Below, one piece after another: positions 8,688 to 17,543 of a DNA stretch of 64,000 nucleotides. Source of the DNA: Phycisphaerae bacterium (lineage in GTDB: Bacteria > Planctomycetota > Phycisphaerae > Sedimentisphaerales > Anaerobacaceae). The stretch's first letter is position 1. Each line of letters starts with the position of its first letter. The notes beneath the pieces are model-generated. The model was not told where the DNA came from and searched no databases. It saw only the letters and a program-made list of their open reading frames with translations. The stretch covers positions 154,185 to 218,184 of the forward strand of contig JAGOLX010000003.1 of NCBI GenBank assembly GCA_017993835.1, in the 5' to 3' direction. Position numbers and translations under genes: made by a program.

Positions 8688-9173
8688 ATGGAACCCAGCA
8701 GTATAGACACACCCACAAGATCAGTGCTCAGGCGAATTCACATCGTCGCGACAGCCTGGTTCGTCGCATGTGCCGGATACCTTCTCGCAGATGGGTTGCG
8801 CCGAGCGGGGTTCAACTGGTGGCTGGTTCTCTCCCTGTCCGGGTACTCCACGAGTATGCTTCTGCTTCTCGTCTGTCTCTACCTGTTCGCTTTCGTTCAC
8901 GGCATCCGAGGGTTACGACGCACCAGAGCCGAGCACCCCGTGACCGGCGCCGGCTACTACATGTTCCTCTACGTGTCGACTCCATTGCTCACCGGCCTGT
9001 GCGCCGCTACCGAAATCGACAACGCTTCCGGAACAAACGGGCATTTGATTTACATCGCAACGGTAACGTTGAAAGCAACGTTCCTTGCGTGGGTTGTCAT
9101 CGATCCACTCGTGGGGTTCATAGAGATACATCTGTCCGCAAGTCGCAGTCACCGGACCATCAGGAAGAAGTGA
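8688..9173 (+). CDS. Small integral membrane protein of unknown function
   Basis: 161 residues with about four hydrophobic helices: IVATAWFVACAGYLLADGL, WLVLSLSGYSTSMLLLLVCL, MFLYVSTPLLTGLCAATEI and ATVTLKATFLAWVVIDPL. The ends are basic. It starts 32 nt after the M56-EpsI-LRR gene on the same strand with no terminator between, so it is probably the last gene of module 2 and may be a partner or accessory of the sensor. I do not recognise the family. Confidence 0.6.
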   Translation: MEPSSIDTPTRSVLRRIHIVATAWFVACAGYLLADGLRRAGFNWWLVLSLSGYSTSMLLLLVCLYLFAFVHGIRGLRRTRAEHPVTGAGYYMFLYVSTPLLTGLCAATEIDNASGTNGHLIYIATVTLKATFLAWVVIDPLVGFIEIHLSASRSHRTIRKK

Positions 9174-9174
9174 A

Positions 9175-9204
9175 ACGGGCGAGGCTTTCGAGGGCCTCGC
9201 CCGT
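9175..9204. terminator. Bidirectional terminator hairpin between convergent genes
   Basis: A perfect 11-bp stem (ACGGGCGAGGC with GCCTCGCCCGT) and 8-nt loop lie just after the stop of the small membrane protein and before the stop of the convergent oxidoreductase gene. Only weak T-rich tracts follow it. Confidence 0.6.
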
Positions 9205-9216
9205 GGGTCTGCGTTA

Positions 9217-10884
9217 CTACATGCGCTTGTAGCGAGGGCCGCCGCCGCCTTCGGGGGCGGTCCAGCGGATGTTGTCGAACGGACACTTCCGCTGGCAGGT
9301 CTTGCAGTGGAGGCAGTTCGAGGGGTTGGCCGCCTTGGGCTGGTCGTGGATCTCCTCGTAGACGCCCGCCGGGCAGAACGCGACGCACGGCGCGTTCAAG
9401 GTCGGCTTGCACTTCGTCGTGCAGATCGTCGGATCGACGATCTTGAGGTGCGAGGGCTGCTCCTCGCGGTGTTCAGTGGCCGCGACCGCGGTGAACGTGT
9501 CCTTGTCGAAGTTCATGTGCGGCTTGAGCCTATATGGGGCACCGGTCATCGCTGCGTAGTCCTTTTCGACGTGGAACTGAGGCAGCCAGCCGCCCAGGAC
9601 CGAGAACGGCATGCCCTGCAACGGCCCAAACTTCGCAACCGTCTGTCGGAAGTTCTTGGCCGACTTCATTTCCTTGGCGATGTTCGACTGCTCGACGTTG
9701 GCGGTGTACTTGGCCGCCGCGACGCCGGGGTCATCGAGCGAAGCGACGATGGCCTTGGCCGCCAGCATGCCGGACTCGATGGCGTTGTGCAGACCCTTGA
9801 TCTTGCACATATTCACGAAGCCGGCGCTGTCGCCGAGGATCATGACGTTGCCCTTGCCGATGCTCTGGGTCTCGGGATCTCGCGGGACAGCGTACCAGCC
9901 GCCCTCGGGGATCATCTTGGCGCCGGCCTCGACGACCGTGCCGCCTTCGATGAACTGCTTGACGAACTTGTGCTCCTTGAACCGCACGAGGGCGTCCTGG
10001 GCGTTGAAATTGTGATACTTCCAGTCGAGCCCGACGATCATGCCGACCGCGAGGTGGTCCTGCTCGCCGGCGTAGACGATGCCGCCGCCGAACATGCCGG
10101 GACCGAGGACCGGCGTCCAGATCGGGTAACCCATCGCGTGGACGACACGGCCTCGCGTGAACTTGTTGTACTGTTCCGGCGTGACCTTGATGAGTTCCTT
10201 GACGCCGATGGAATAGAGCTGGTGCGATTGACGCTTGAGACCTGCGGATTCGACGAACCGCTCGGTGACAAGCCCGTCGCAGCCTTCCGCCAGGACGATG
10301 AACTTCGCCTGGATCGTCTCGCCCTCGACGTAGTTGGGCTGCTTGTGCCCATCCTTGTCGATGCCCTGGTCGACGAGCTTGACGCCCTCGGCGACCGCGT
10401 CGCCGTTGCAGACGACGTGATCGGCCGCAAAACCCGTCAGGACCTCGATGCCCATGCTCTTCGCGATCCCGCCGAGCCATTTCGTCAGCCGGCTGATCGA
10501 GACGGAGTAGTCGCCATGATGAATCATCTGGCCGAAGGCCAGGCCCATCCTGCGAGCCAGCTTGAGCATGGGGAAGATCCCGAACGCCATGTTCTTGCCC
10601 AGCAGGAACATGATGTCGTCCTTGTCGATGACGTTGGCGAGGACCTGCTTGGCCTCGTCTGTGTCGCGCCAGCCGGGCTTGGCCGCGTCGAGCAGCGTGC
10701 TCAGCGGCTCCTTCTCGAGCACGGCCCCGGAGAGGTTGTGATTGCCCAGATCGAGGGACTTGTCGATCACGACGACATCGATCTCGGGCCTGAGCACCTT
10801 CAGTTGGATCGCGGTCGAAAGCCCCGCCGGGCCCGCGCCCACGACCAGGACCGACGCTTTGCTGTATTCACTATGATTCGGCAC
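9217..10884 (-). CDS. Electron-transfer flavoprotein:quinone oxidoreductase (ETF-QO, FixC-FixX type)
   Basis: 555 residues, the usual size for ETF dehydrogenase. The N-terminus holds the FAD-binding dinucleotide fold (VLVVGAGPAGLSTAIQL). The C-terminus, about 480-555, is ferredoxin-like, with CTTKC, APCVAFCPAGVY and CLHCKTCQRKCPFDNIRW; CLHC-C-C-P would hold the [4Fe-4S] cluster. The enzyme takes electrons from reduced ETF and passes them to membrane quinone, attached by a monotopic surface. It lies 49 nt downstream of the fused EtfB-EtfA gene on the same strand, so the operon encodes both electron donor and acceptor. This points to oxidation of acyl-CoA, amino acids or methylated amines feeding a quinone pool. 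Confidence 0.9.
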   Translation of the reverse strand: MPNHSEYSKASVLVVGAGPAGLSTAIQLKVLRPEIDVVVIDKSLDLGNHNLSGAVLEKEPLSTLLDAAKPGWRDTDEAKQVLANVIDKDDIMFLLGKNMAFGIFPMLKLARRMGLAFGQMIHHGDYSVSISRLTKWLGGIAKSMGIEVLTGFAADHVVCNGDAVAEGVKLVDQGIDKDGHKQPNYVEGETIQAKFIVLAEGCDGLVTERFVESAGLKRQSHQLYSIGVKELIKVTPEQYNKFTRGRVVHAMGYPIWTPVLGPGMFGGGIVYAGEQDHLAVGMIVGLDWKYHNFNAQDALVRFKEHKFVKQFIEGGTVVEAGAKMIPEGGWYAVPRDPETQSIGKGNVMILGDSAGFVNMCKIKGLHNAIESGMLAAKAIVASLDDPGVAAAKYTANVEQSNIAKEMKSAKNFRQTVAKFGPLQGMPFSVLGGWLPQFHVEKDYAAMTGAPYRLKPHMNFDKDTFTAVAATEHREEQPSHLKIVDPTICTTKCKPTLNAPCVAFCPAGVYEEIHDQPKAANPSNCLHCKTCQRKCPFDNIRWTAPEGGGGPRYKRM

Positions 10885-10933
10885 GTTCTATTTCCTTAAG
10901 TTTGATTTATGACTGTAAGAATCAAACGTCCTC

Positions 10934-13033
10934 TCACGCCTCGTGAAGGGCTTCCACCAGCTTCGGGATCACATCCTCGACGGTCCCGACCATATAGTAG
11001 TCGCACTGCTTGAAGATCGGGGCGTTCGGGTCGCTGTTGATCGCCACGATCGTCTCGCTGTTCGCGACGCCGATCATGTGCTGGATCGCGCCCGAGATGC
11101 CCAGCGCGACGTAGAGCTTGGGACCGACGGACGTGCCGGTCTGGCCCACCTGGTGGATTCGCTCGACAAAGCCCTGCTCGACCGCAGCGCGGGAGGCGCC
11201 CCGCTCGACCTCGGTTTCGAGCTTGTGGCTCAGGGCACTCGTCAGATGGCCTACGAGCTTCTCGAACCCATCGCGGCTCTGCATGCCCTTGCCGCCGGAG
11301 ACGATGGCATCCGCGTGGAGGTTCACCGCGCCGTGTCCCAGTTCCGTCTTGATGATTTCGAGACTGACGTCCGCGTCGGTGATCTCAACCTTGTGATGGA
11401 CGATCTTGCCCTTGCGGGAGGGGTCGGCCGGGATGCGTTTCATCACGCCCGGACGGGCAGTTGCCATCTGGCACTTGGAGCTCTTCGTGCGAATCGTCGC
11501 CATGACGTTTCCGCCGAGGGCGGGACGGGTCTGCAGGAGCAGGCCGACCTCGCCCTTTCGCGAGCTGTCGCGGATGTCGAGACCGGTGCAGTCGGCGGTC
11601 AGGCCGCAACCGGTGCGGTAGGAGATCATCGGCGCCAGGCTTCGGCCCTGCGGCGTCGCGGCGTAGAGAACGATCTGCGGCACGTACTTGTCAATCGCAT
11701 CGGCGATCACCTTGCGATAGGCGGTCGGGTCGAACTCGGCGAGCAGCTTGTGCTCGATGGCGTAGACCGTGTCCGCGCCCGCCGCGATCACCTCCTCGGC
11801 CATGTGCGCGACGTTCTCGCCTGCGATGCAGACGCCGACCTTCGTTTCGAGCGAGTCGGCCAGCTCTCGGGCCTTGCCGGTCAGCTCGAACGTCGCAGGA
11901 TGCACCACGCCGTCGGCATGCTCCGCGACGACCCACACCTCGCCCTGGAAGGCGGGTTCGGTGGCCTTCATGCCGTTGAGCATGTCCTCGACGGCCTTCA
12001 GCGGAATCCTATCGCCGATCGCAGCCATGATCCGACCCTGGGTCGCTTCATCGATCTGATCGACCTTCTTGATATTGAGGTCTTCAAGGACCTGCGCGAG
12101 GAGGTTAAAGTCATCTTGTTCCTTGGCAGTGGCCTCGAAAGGCCGCTGGAAGAGGCTCTTGCGACGTTTGGGCAGGATGTACTTGCCGTCGTCTTTCTTG
12201 CCGCCAGCGGCGCCGCCGTTGCCGTTGCCCTTCTTGAAGTTCTCAACAACGATCCTGGCCAATTCCTTGGCGTCGGTCAGGTGCTTGCACTTGCGTGTGC
12301 TCTTTCCCGGCGGGAACACGCGGATCACCGCGGTCTTGGAGCCCTTGGCGCCGATGAGGGGAGCGTTGATGTCCCCGGCCCCCCACTGGATCACGGGAGC
12401 CTTGGCCGCGGCGCGCATCCCGCTGAACGTCGCGAACAGCGGATACTCGTACTTGGCGACGGTGATGACGGCGGGCAGTTTCTTCGTCGCGACCGTCTGG
12501 CTGCCCCCGCTGATGATGCGAGTGAATTCGAAACGCTTCTTCGTGTACTGGGCGCCGGTCACATAGGCGATGCAGGGCAATCCCAGCTCCTCCGCGAGCT
12601 GCGCCGGGACCTGGGCGGTGTCGCCGTCGACCGACTGCATGCCCGCTACGACAAAGTAGTCGTCGCCGCAGGCGAGCAGTTCCTTGACGACTCTCCGAAT
12701 GGCGCAGGCCAGCGGGTTGGCGGTTGCGACCGTGTCGGCGCCGCCCAGCGCCCGGTCCGTCAGCAGGACGACCTGGTCGGCGATCCGGGCCAGGCTGTAG
12801 CGAAGCACGTCCACCGCCATGGGCGGGCCCATCGTCACCGCGACGATCCGGGCCTTCGCGTCGCCGCTGATCTTCTTCATGTGGCTCGCGAACGCCAGTG
12901 CCTGGGCGTCCAGATCGTTGATCACGTTGGCCAGACGCGACCGGACCAGCGTGCCCGTCTCCGGGTCGAACGCATTGTCCGTGATCTGCGAGACGTCGGG
13001 AACCTGTTTGACCAGAACAATGTAGTCACTCAT
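10934..13033 (-). CDS. Fused electron-transfer flavoprotein, beta and alpha subunits
   Basis: 699 residues, about the sum of EtfB and EtfA. Residues 1-260 are EtfB-like (IVLVKQVPDVSQI, NPLACAIRRVV, VAGMQSVDGDTAQVPAQLAE, the last being the AMP/FAD-binding loop). A charged linker (GNGGAAGGKKDDGKY) leads to EtfA-like residues of about 365-699, including the FAD site with SRAAVEQGF, VGQTGTSVGPKLYVALGISG, AIQH and TIVAINSDPNAPIF. Such proteins carry one or two electrons between flavin dehydrogenases and ETF-QO, which is encoded next in the operon. A fixed 1:1 stoichiometry follows from the fusion. An AGGAAGAG ribosome site precedes the ATG. Confidence 0.9.
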   Translation of the reverse strand: MSDYIVLVKQVPDVSQITDNAFDPETGTLVRSRLANVINDLDAQALAFASHMKKISGDAKARIVAVTMGPPMAVDVLRYSLARIADQVVLLTDRALGGADTVATANPLACAIRRVVKELLACGDDYFVVAGMQSVDGDTAQVPAQLAEELGLPCIAYVTGAQYTKKRFEFTRIISGGSQTVATKKLPAVITVAKYEYPLFATFSGMRAAAKAPVIQWGAGDINAPLIGAKGSKTAVIRVFPPGKSTRKCKHLTDAKELARIVVENFKKGNGNGGAAGGKKDDGKYILPKRRKSLFQRPFEATAKEQDDFNLLAQVLEDLNIKKVDQIDEATQGRIMAAIGDRIPLKAVEDMLNGMKATEPAFQGEVWVVAEHADGVVHPATFELTGKARELADSLETKVGVCIAGENVAHMAEEVIAAGADTVYAIEHKLLAEFDPTAYRKVIADAIDKYVPQIVLYAATPQGRSLAPMISYRTGCGLTADCTGLDIRDSSRKGEVGLLLQTRPALGGNVMATIRTKSSKCQMATARPGVMKRIPADPSRKGKIVHHKVEITDADVSLEIIKTELGHGAVNLHADAIVSGGKGMQSRDGFEKLVGHLTSALSHKLETEVERGASRAAVEQGFVERIHQVGQTGTSVGPKLYVALGISGAIQHMIGVANSETIVAINSDPNAPIFKQCDYYMVGTVEDVIPKLVEALHEA

Positions 13034-13356
13034 ACGCAGCTCTTCCTATACAGAAACACCCTTCACGGTCGGGGTATATGAGCGAGGAAAGGACGTGCAG
13101 CCTCCGCCGCCCCACCTGCCTACGCAACCTGTCTGTGACTTCCGTACGACCAACGTTCCTAGACCACCACTTGAATCCCAGGCGGTAAATTGCGCATCAT
13201 AGGGTGGTGTTACGGGCGTGTCAACCGATTTCGGCTAAAAGCTCGATGCATTGCGATCCGCCGCGACGAAGTGGAAAAACGTCCGCAAATCACTGCCCGG
13301 ACTGGTATAATGACGTGGGTACAGGCTGGATTCGTGGATTCTCAGGCGGTGGGCCA
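13034..13356. other. Divergent intergenic region
   Basis: About 320 nt lie between the diverging ETF operon and the PEP/pyruvate-binding protein gene. No gene is seen. It contains the extended -10 promoter at 13303-13311 for the rightward gene. On the minus strand a TATACC and a TATAGG occur upstream of the ETF start, but no convincing -35 box was found. Confidence 0.5.
13303..13311 (+). promoter_or_regulatory. Extended -10 promoter element (TGGTATAAT)
   Basis: A consensus TATAAT (13306-13311) is preceded by the TGn extension. No good -35 box is visible, which fits an extended -10 promoter. The start codon at 13357 is about 40 nt downstream of the predicted transcription start. Confidence 0.6.
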
Positions 13357-15315
13357 ATGACAGGACAGGCAGTCGCAAGAGCGTGGCGTTCCCTCCCGGC
13401 GGGCGTTGCCTTGGCGGTCTGCCTTTCTGCGAGCCTCGGGTGGGGCCAGATCTCCCCCCGGTGTGGAACGCTCACCCTTCCCGACCGGGCGACGTTCGAC
13501 TACTTCTCAGATCGGAACAACTTCCCCGGGGCCATGCAGGTACCCGAGGTGAAGTTCACGATCACGGGCGTCGATACGCCGGACCCGCAGTTGTACTTCA
13601 TGAACACGAAAAACTACCCCTACCACTATGATTTCGTCGTCGAGTGCCTCGGCTGGACCATCGATTTGGGCACGTTCGACCGCGAGACCTACTTCGCGGA
13701 CAACCGCAAGAACCTCGCCGGCAGCATCATCGCCCACGACTACTACGAACCCAACGACGCAATCCAGGGCATCTACGTGATGGAGTTCTGGCCGACGGAC
13801 CCAGTTGCCTTCGAACTCGTCGAGTTGGCCCACGATCTGATCCTGGCCAACATGCCGTTCGCAAGAGACAGATTCTACTACCATGCGGCGGGCGAGACAC
13901 AGCGAGCCCTGTACGGTGCCGAGCGGGAGTCATACGAGGCGTCTTCTATGGCGGTAATCCAGACCGAGGACCTGTACGCCAACGTCAGCTACACGCCGCT
14001 GACGCTGGGCGAATCCTATGGCAGGCTGCGGATCATCGAGGGCACCGAGACGGTGTCCGTCCGGGACATTGTGGTTTATCGGACGCTGCCGAACACGCTG
14101 AGCCACGTGGCGGGCATTATTACCGAGGTCCCGCAGACGCCGCTGTCACACATCAATCTCAAGGCCAAGCAGAACAGCACACCCAATGCCTACATTCGCG
14201 GCGCGACCACGCTCGCGGAAGTGGTCGCCCTCGCGGGCAGATACGTCCGGTACAGCGTCCAGGCGGAGGGCTACACCCTGGAGGAGGCCACCGTGGAGGA
14301 CGTGAACGCCTTCTTCGACTCCATCCGGCCCGTGGAATCGCAGTCGCCTCCGCGGAACCTGGCGGTCACCGCCATTGCCCCCCTGTCCCAGATCGGCTTC
14401 GCGAACTCCGATAGTTTCGGTGCCAAGGCCGCCAACGTCGCGGAACTCGCCAAGTTCCTCCCCGAAGGCATGGTCCCCGACGGTTTCGCGGTCCCGTTCC
14501 ACTTCTACGACGAGTTCATGAAGCACAACGGCTTCTACGATCAGGCGACCGAGATGATGGCCGACCCCGCGTTCCAGAGCGATTTCCAGGCCCGCGAAGA
14601 CGCGCTCGACGCATTCCGCAAGCGGATCCGCACGGGCGCAATGCCGGACTGGATGCTCGACGCGCTGCAGGCGATGCGCGAGTCGTTCGAGACGGACACG
14701 TCCCTGCGGTGCCGATCCAGCACCAACAACGAAGACCTGCCCAGCTTCAACGGCGCCGGCCTGTACGACTCGCACACCCACCACCCCGACGAAGGGCACA
14801 TCGCCAAGAGCATCAGGCAGGTCTGGGCCAGCCTGTGGACGTACCGTGCGTTCGAGGAGCGGGACTTTTACCGCGTCGATCACTTCCAGACCGCGATGGG
14901 CGTGCTCGTACACCCCAACTACGACGATGAGCAGGCCAACGGCGTCGCCGTTACAAAGAACATCTACGACCCCGAGTGGGAAGGCTACTACGTCAACGTC
15001 CAGGTGGGCGAGGACCTCGTGACCAACCCCGAAGCCTACTCGATCCCGGACGAGTTCCTCGTCGCCGACCTGGCGGGCGTGGAACGCTACGAAATCCAGT
15101 ACATCCGCCACTCCAACCTCGTCCCCGACGGCGGCAACATCCTGACGAAGGCCCAAATCTTCGAGCTGGCCGACAAGATGGCCCTGATCCAGAGCCACTT
15201 CCGGACCCTCTACAAGGTGAGCCGGTGGGACCTGGACTTCGCGATGGACATCGAGTTCAAGATCACCGCCGACGGGCGTCTGAACATCAAGCAGGCCCGC
15301 CCGTGGGTCGAGTGA
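13357..15315 (+). CDS. Exported PEP/pyruvate-binding (PPDK_N-like) protein
   Basis: 652 residues from ATG 13357, the start that gives a clean signal peptide (ARAWRSLPAGVALAVCL, cleavage near GWGQ). A longer frame from 13204 would pass through the promoter. The central part contains NTLSHVAGIITEVPQTPLSH followed by INLKAKQNSTPNAYI, resembling the phospho-His swivel segment of PEP synthase and glucan dikinases. Residues about 345-650 resemble the ATP-grasp PPDK N-terminal domain: FGAKAANVAEL, VPDGFAVPF, RCRSSTNNEDLPSFNGAGLY, SIRQVWASLWTYRAFEERD and a terminal INIKQARPWVE. No PEP-binding TIM barrel is present, so a complete dikinase is unlikely. ATP supply outside the cytoplasm is a puzzle. It may instead be a binding or spore-coat-like protein. 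Confidence 0.75.
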   Translation: MTGQAVARAWRSLPAGVALAVCLSASLGWGQISPRCGTLTLPDRATFDYFSDRNNFPGAMQVPEVKFTITGVDTPDPQLYFMNTKNYPYHYDFVVECLGWTIDLGTFDRETYFADNRKNLAGSIIAHDYYEPNDAIQGIYVMEFWPTDPVAFELVELAHDLILANMPFARDRFYYHAAGETQRALYGAERESYEASSMAVIQTEDLYANVSYTPLTLGESYGRLRIIEGTETVSVRDIVVYRTLPNTLSHVAGIITEVPQTPLSHINLKAKQNSTPNAYIRGATTLAEVVALAGRYVRYSVQAEGYTLEEATVEDVNAFFDSIRPVESQSPPRNLAVTAIAPLSQIGFANSDSFGAKAANVAELAKFLPEGMVPDGFAVPFHFYDEFMKHNGFYDQATEMMADPAFQSDFQAREDALDAFRKRIRTGAMPDWMLDALQAMRESFETDTSLRCRSSTNNEDLPSFNGAGLYDSHTHHPDEGHIAKSIRQVWASLWTYRAFEERDFYRVDHFQTAMGVLVHPNYDDEQANGVAVTKNIYDPEWEGYYVNVQVGEDLVTNPEAYSIPDEFLVADLAGVERYEIQYIRHSNLVPDGGNILTKAQIFELADKMALIQSHFRTLYKVSRWDLDFAMDIEFKITADGRLNIKQARPWVE

Positions 15316-15328
15316 CGCAACGACCTTG

Positions 15329-16432
15329 TCAGATCTTCACCACTGTCCGGTAGCGATGCGTGGGCTGTGGACGGCCTGGGCGAAGACAGCGGAGGTTCGA
15401 GATCTCGATTCGCACACACCGACCGGCGACCCTGGCCAAGCTCTCGCGCACAACGCACTCCAAGTCCTCCGGCGGCATCTCCACTCGGGCGTTGACGATG
15501 AGGTCCGCCTGGTCGGGCGAGCCATCAATCCGGCCTTGCACAACGGGCTCGCACGCCAGATCCGTCAGGTTGCCCGAGCACTGCCCGCCTGCCGCCGTGA
15601 GCAGCAGCTTGACGTGTCCGATGCGGGCATGCCTCTCGCGGAACCTCGCGTGCAGTTCGTTCAGCAGGTCCCGACACACGGCATCCCATTCGACCTTCTC
15701 GGTCCCGGCGGACAACTGAATGTCCGCGTTCAGCCAACCCAGGACCGCTTCACCCTCGGCGTAGACGTCGTAGTCCACGTCCGGGATGCGGGAGCCCGCT
15801 CGATCTGACGAGAGCACCTCGTCGAGCCACGATTCCACGCCTTCGCCGGTCCGAGCGGAAAGAAACCGCACGACCGCCTGGGGGAATCGCTTGGCAATAA
15901 GCCGTTCCAGACGGCGCCGCTCGGCGGGCGACACCGCGTCGATCTTGTTGACGACGAGCAGATCGGCCTCTTCAAGCTGCTTGCAGAAGACGTACGCGGC
16001 GCTGGCGTGCAGCGAGTCCCCGTCGCCGTCCAGAACGCCGAGAAGACGCTGTGGGTCGGCCAGCACCGACAACGGCGACAGCTTGAATTCGCCCTTGAAT
16101 CGGTCCTTCAACGGCTGGAGGATCGTCGCCGACAGGTCGGTGCAACTGCCCACCGGCTCGCCGATCAAGACGTCGGCATCGAGGGATTGCAGACCTTGCG
16201 CCGCGTCGATCAGGCCATTGAAGTTGCAGCAGAAACAACTGCCCGCGACCTCGCGGACCGTCAGGCCCTTCTCCACCAGCAGCTTCGTGTCGACCAGGTC
16301 GGGGGCCTGGTCGTTGGTAATCAGGCCGACGCGCCGACCTCGTTTGGCGAGCAGCTCGGCCGCCCGCCACAGGAGCGTGGTCTTGCCCGCACCAAGAAAT
16401 CCGCCGACGAATATGATCCGCGTTTGACCCAT
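15329..16432 (-). CDS. G3E-family GTPase (CobW/COG0523 metallochaperone-like)
   Basis: 367 residues. Walker A is GGFLGAGKTT (10-19). The family metal-binding motif is present as GSCFCC (Cys66, Cys68, Cys69). The guanine-specificity motif NKID follows (LLVVNKIDAVSP). The C-terminal domain is longer than in most CobW proteins. G3E GTPases insert metals or assist cofactor loading (Zn, Ni, Co/cobalamin). The gene starts 16 nt after the radical SAM gene with a strong AAGGAGG site, so it belongs to the padR-aquaporin-radical SAM-GTPase operon. A cobalamin-linked role would fit the corrinoid protein 3.7 kb away, but that is inference. Confidence 0.85.
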   Translation of the reverse strand: MGQTRIIFVGGFLGAGKTTLLWRAAELLAKRGRRVGLITNDQAPDLVDTKLLVEKGLTVREVAGSCFCCNFNGLIDAAQGLQSLDADVLIGEPVGSCTDLSATILQPLKDRFKGEFKLSPLSVLADPQRLLGVLDGDGDSLHASAAYVFCKQLEEADLLVVNKIDAVSPAERRRLERLIAKRFPQAVVRFLSARTGEGVESWLDEVLSSDRAGSRIPDVDYDVYAEGEAVLGWLNADIQLSAGTEKVEWDAVCRDLLNELHARFRERHARIGHVKLLLTAAGGQCSGNLTDLACEPVVQGRIDGSPDQADLIVNARVEMPPEDLECVVRESLARVAGRCVRIEISNLRCLRPGRPQPTHRYRTVVKI

Positions 16433-16448
16433 GGTGATCCTCCTTGGT

Positions 16449-17543
16449 TCAATCCTGGTGATCTCTCAATGCCACGCTCTTCCCGGGCCCGGTCACGACC
16501 CTGTCATACCCTGCTTCGACCAGCATGTTCCGGCAGTCTGCGGTCGTGATCTCCTGGCTGCGGCGCCAGAGAGCGGAACTGAAACCCTCCTTATCGCCAT
16601 CCGATTCACCAGCGGAATCACTCACGGTCTGCGTGGGCTCACCCGCCTCAGGATACAGGGCATTCGCGCCGCTCATCAGGCCCAGTACGTTCGATTCATG
16701 CACCGCGATGCTCCGCACCGTGGGCGTCCCCAGGGTGGCCAGGGCAACAACCGCAACGACTTGGGCCAGACGGGCCAGCGGCAGCCGCCCATGATGAAAC
16801 AACGGAGAGCCCGGCACCGGGAATCGCCGCATCATGGCGTGCTGACAGGGGCCCAATTCCATTCCCATGAAGATCTGTTCCACAACCTCCTCGACCGTGT
16901 GCTCCGGCCCGATCGGCTCGCAGGAGTTGTACCAGTCCAGACCCGCCTCCCGAGTCCGCTCAATCGTCCGCAGCCGCTGGGCCGGGGTCAGATGAGTATC
17001 CCGACCCTCCCCCAGGCGACAGACATGGTACGCACCCGTCATGCCGGCGGCCTTGAGCGACTTCAACTGCTGGGCCGAAATGTCGCCGATGTTGGCGAGC
17101 AACTCCGTCTCGACGGGGACGTGCCTTCGCATTTGCGAAACATAGTCGAGGAACCAATCGAAACCGAACCGATGCATCGTCATGATGAAGATGCCGGTCA
17201 CACCGCCGCGAGAGAAGGCACTGGCTCTCTGGATCGACTCTTCCATCGACAGGGTCGATTCGCGGATCGTCGTGTGCGGCTTGGCGAACGCACAGAACGC
17301 ACAGCCCCCATCACAGGGCGCCATGTGGACCCCGATCTGTCCGAGCATGAGACCCGCGTTGCCGAAGCGCCGCCGGGTGATCGCGTTGGCGGTCGCTCGC
17401 AGAACACCCGCCTCCAGGGAGTCGGATGAGAAACCCAGTAGATACCGGCAGTCCTCCTTGCTCGCGACTTTCCCCGCCATCGCCGCATCCAAAATGCCGC
17501 GAAACCGATGCTCCAACACATTATCTCCGCACGGAACTACCAT
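16449..17543 (-). CDS. Radical SAM enzyme, BioB/HydE-like
   Basis: 364 residues. The [4Fe-4S]-SAM motif is canonical CX3CX2C: Cys77, Cys81 and Cys84 in APCDGGCAFCAFAKPH. The following TIM-barrel segments (GVTGIFIMTMHRFG, LKAAGMTGAYHVCRLGEGRD, GLDWYNSCEPIGPEHTVEE) resemble biotin synthase-like enzymes and members such as HydE. The usual biotin operon partners are absent, so it is not called bioB. The ATG at 17543 has GGAGG 6 nt upstream. The gene overlaps the aquaporin 3' end by 23 nt, indicating translational coupling. The substrate is unknown; partners in the operon suggest a small imported or exported solute and a metal-handling GTPase. Confidence 0.8.
   Translation of the reverse strand: MVVPCGDNVLEHRFRGILDAAMAGKVASKEDCRYLLGFSSDSLEAGVLRATANAITRRRFGNAGLMLGQIGVHMAPCDGGCAFCAFAKPHTTIRESTLSMEESIQRASAFSRGGVTGIFIMTMHRFGFDWFLDYVSQMRRHVPVETELLANIGDISAQQLKSLKAAGMTGAYHVCRLGEGRDTHLTPAQRLRTIERTREAGLDWYNSCEPIGPEHTVEEVVEQIFMGMELGPCQHAMMRRFPVPGSPLFHHGRLPLARLAQVVAVVALATLGTPTVRSIAVHESNVLGLMSGANALYPEAGEPTQTVSDSAGESDGDKEGFSSALWRRSQEITTADCRNMLVEAGYDRVVTGPGKSVALRDHQD

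Noticed and set aside
2407..9173. Beta-lactam resistance locus
   Set aside because: The BlaI and M56 genes lack a beta-lactamase or PBP2a gene nearby, and neither M56 protein has a penicillin-binding sensor domain.
10943..13081. 712-codon open frame on the plus strand
   Set aside because: Antisense to the fused ETF gene. Composition is highly biased to Asp, Val, Arg and Leu, and it has no motif.
16449..17543. Biotin synthase (bioB)
   Set aside because: The CX3CX2C motif and barrel are BioB-like, but no other biotin gene is nearby and the operon context is different; the family contains many non-biotin enzymes.
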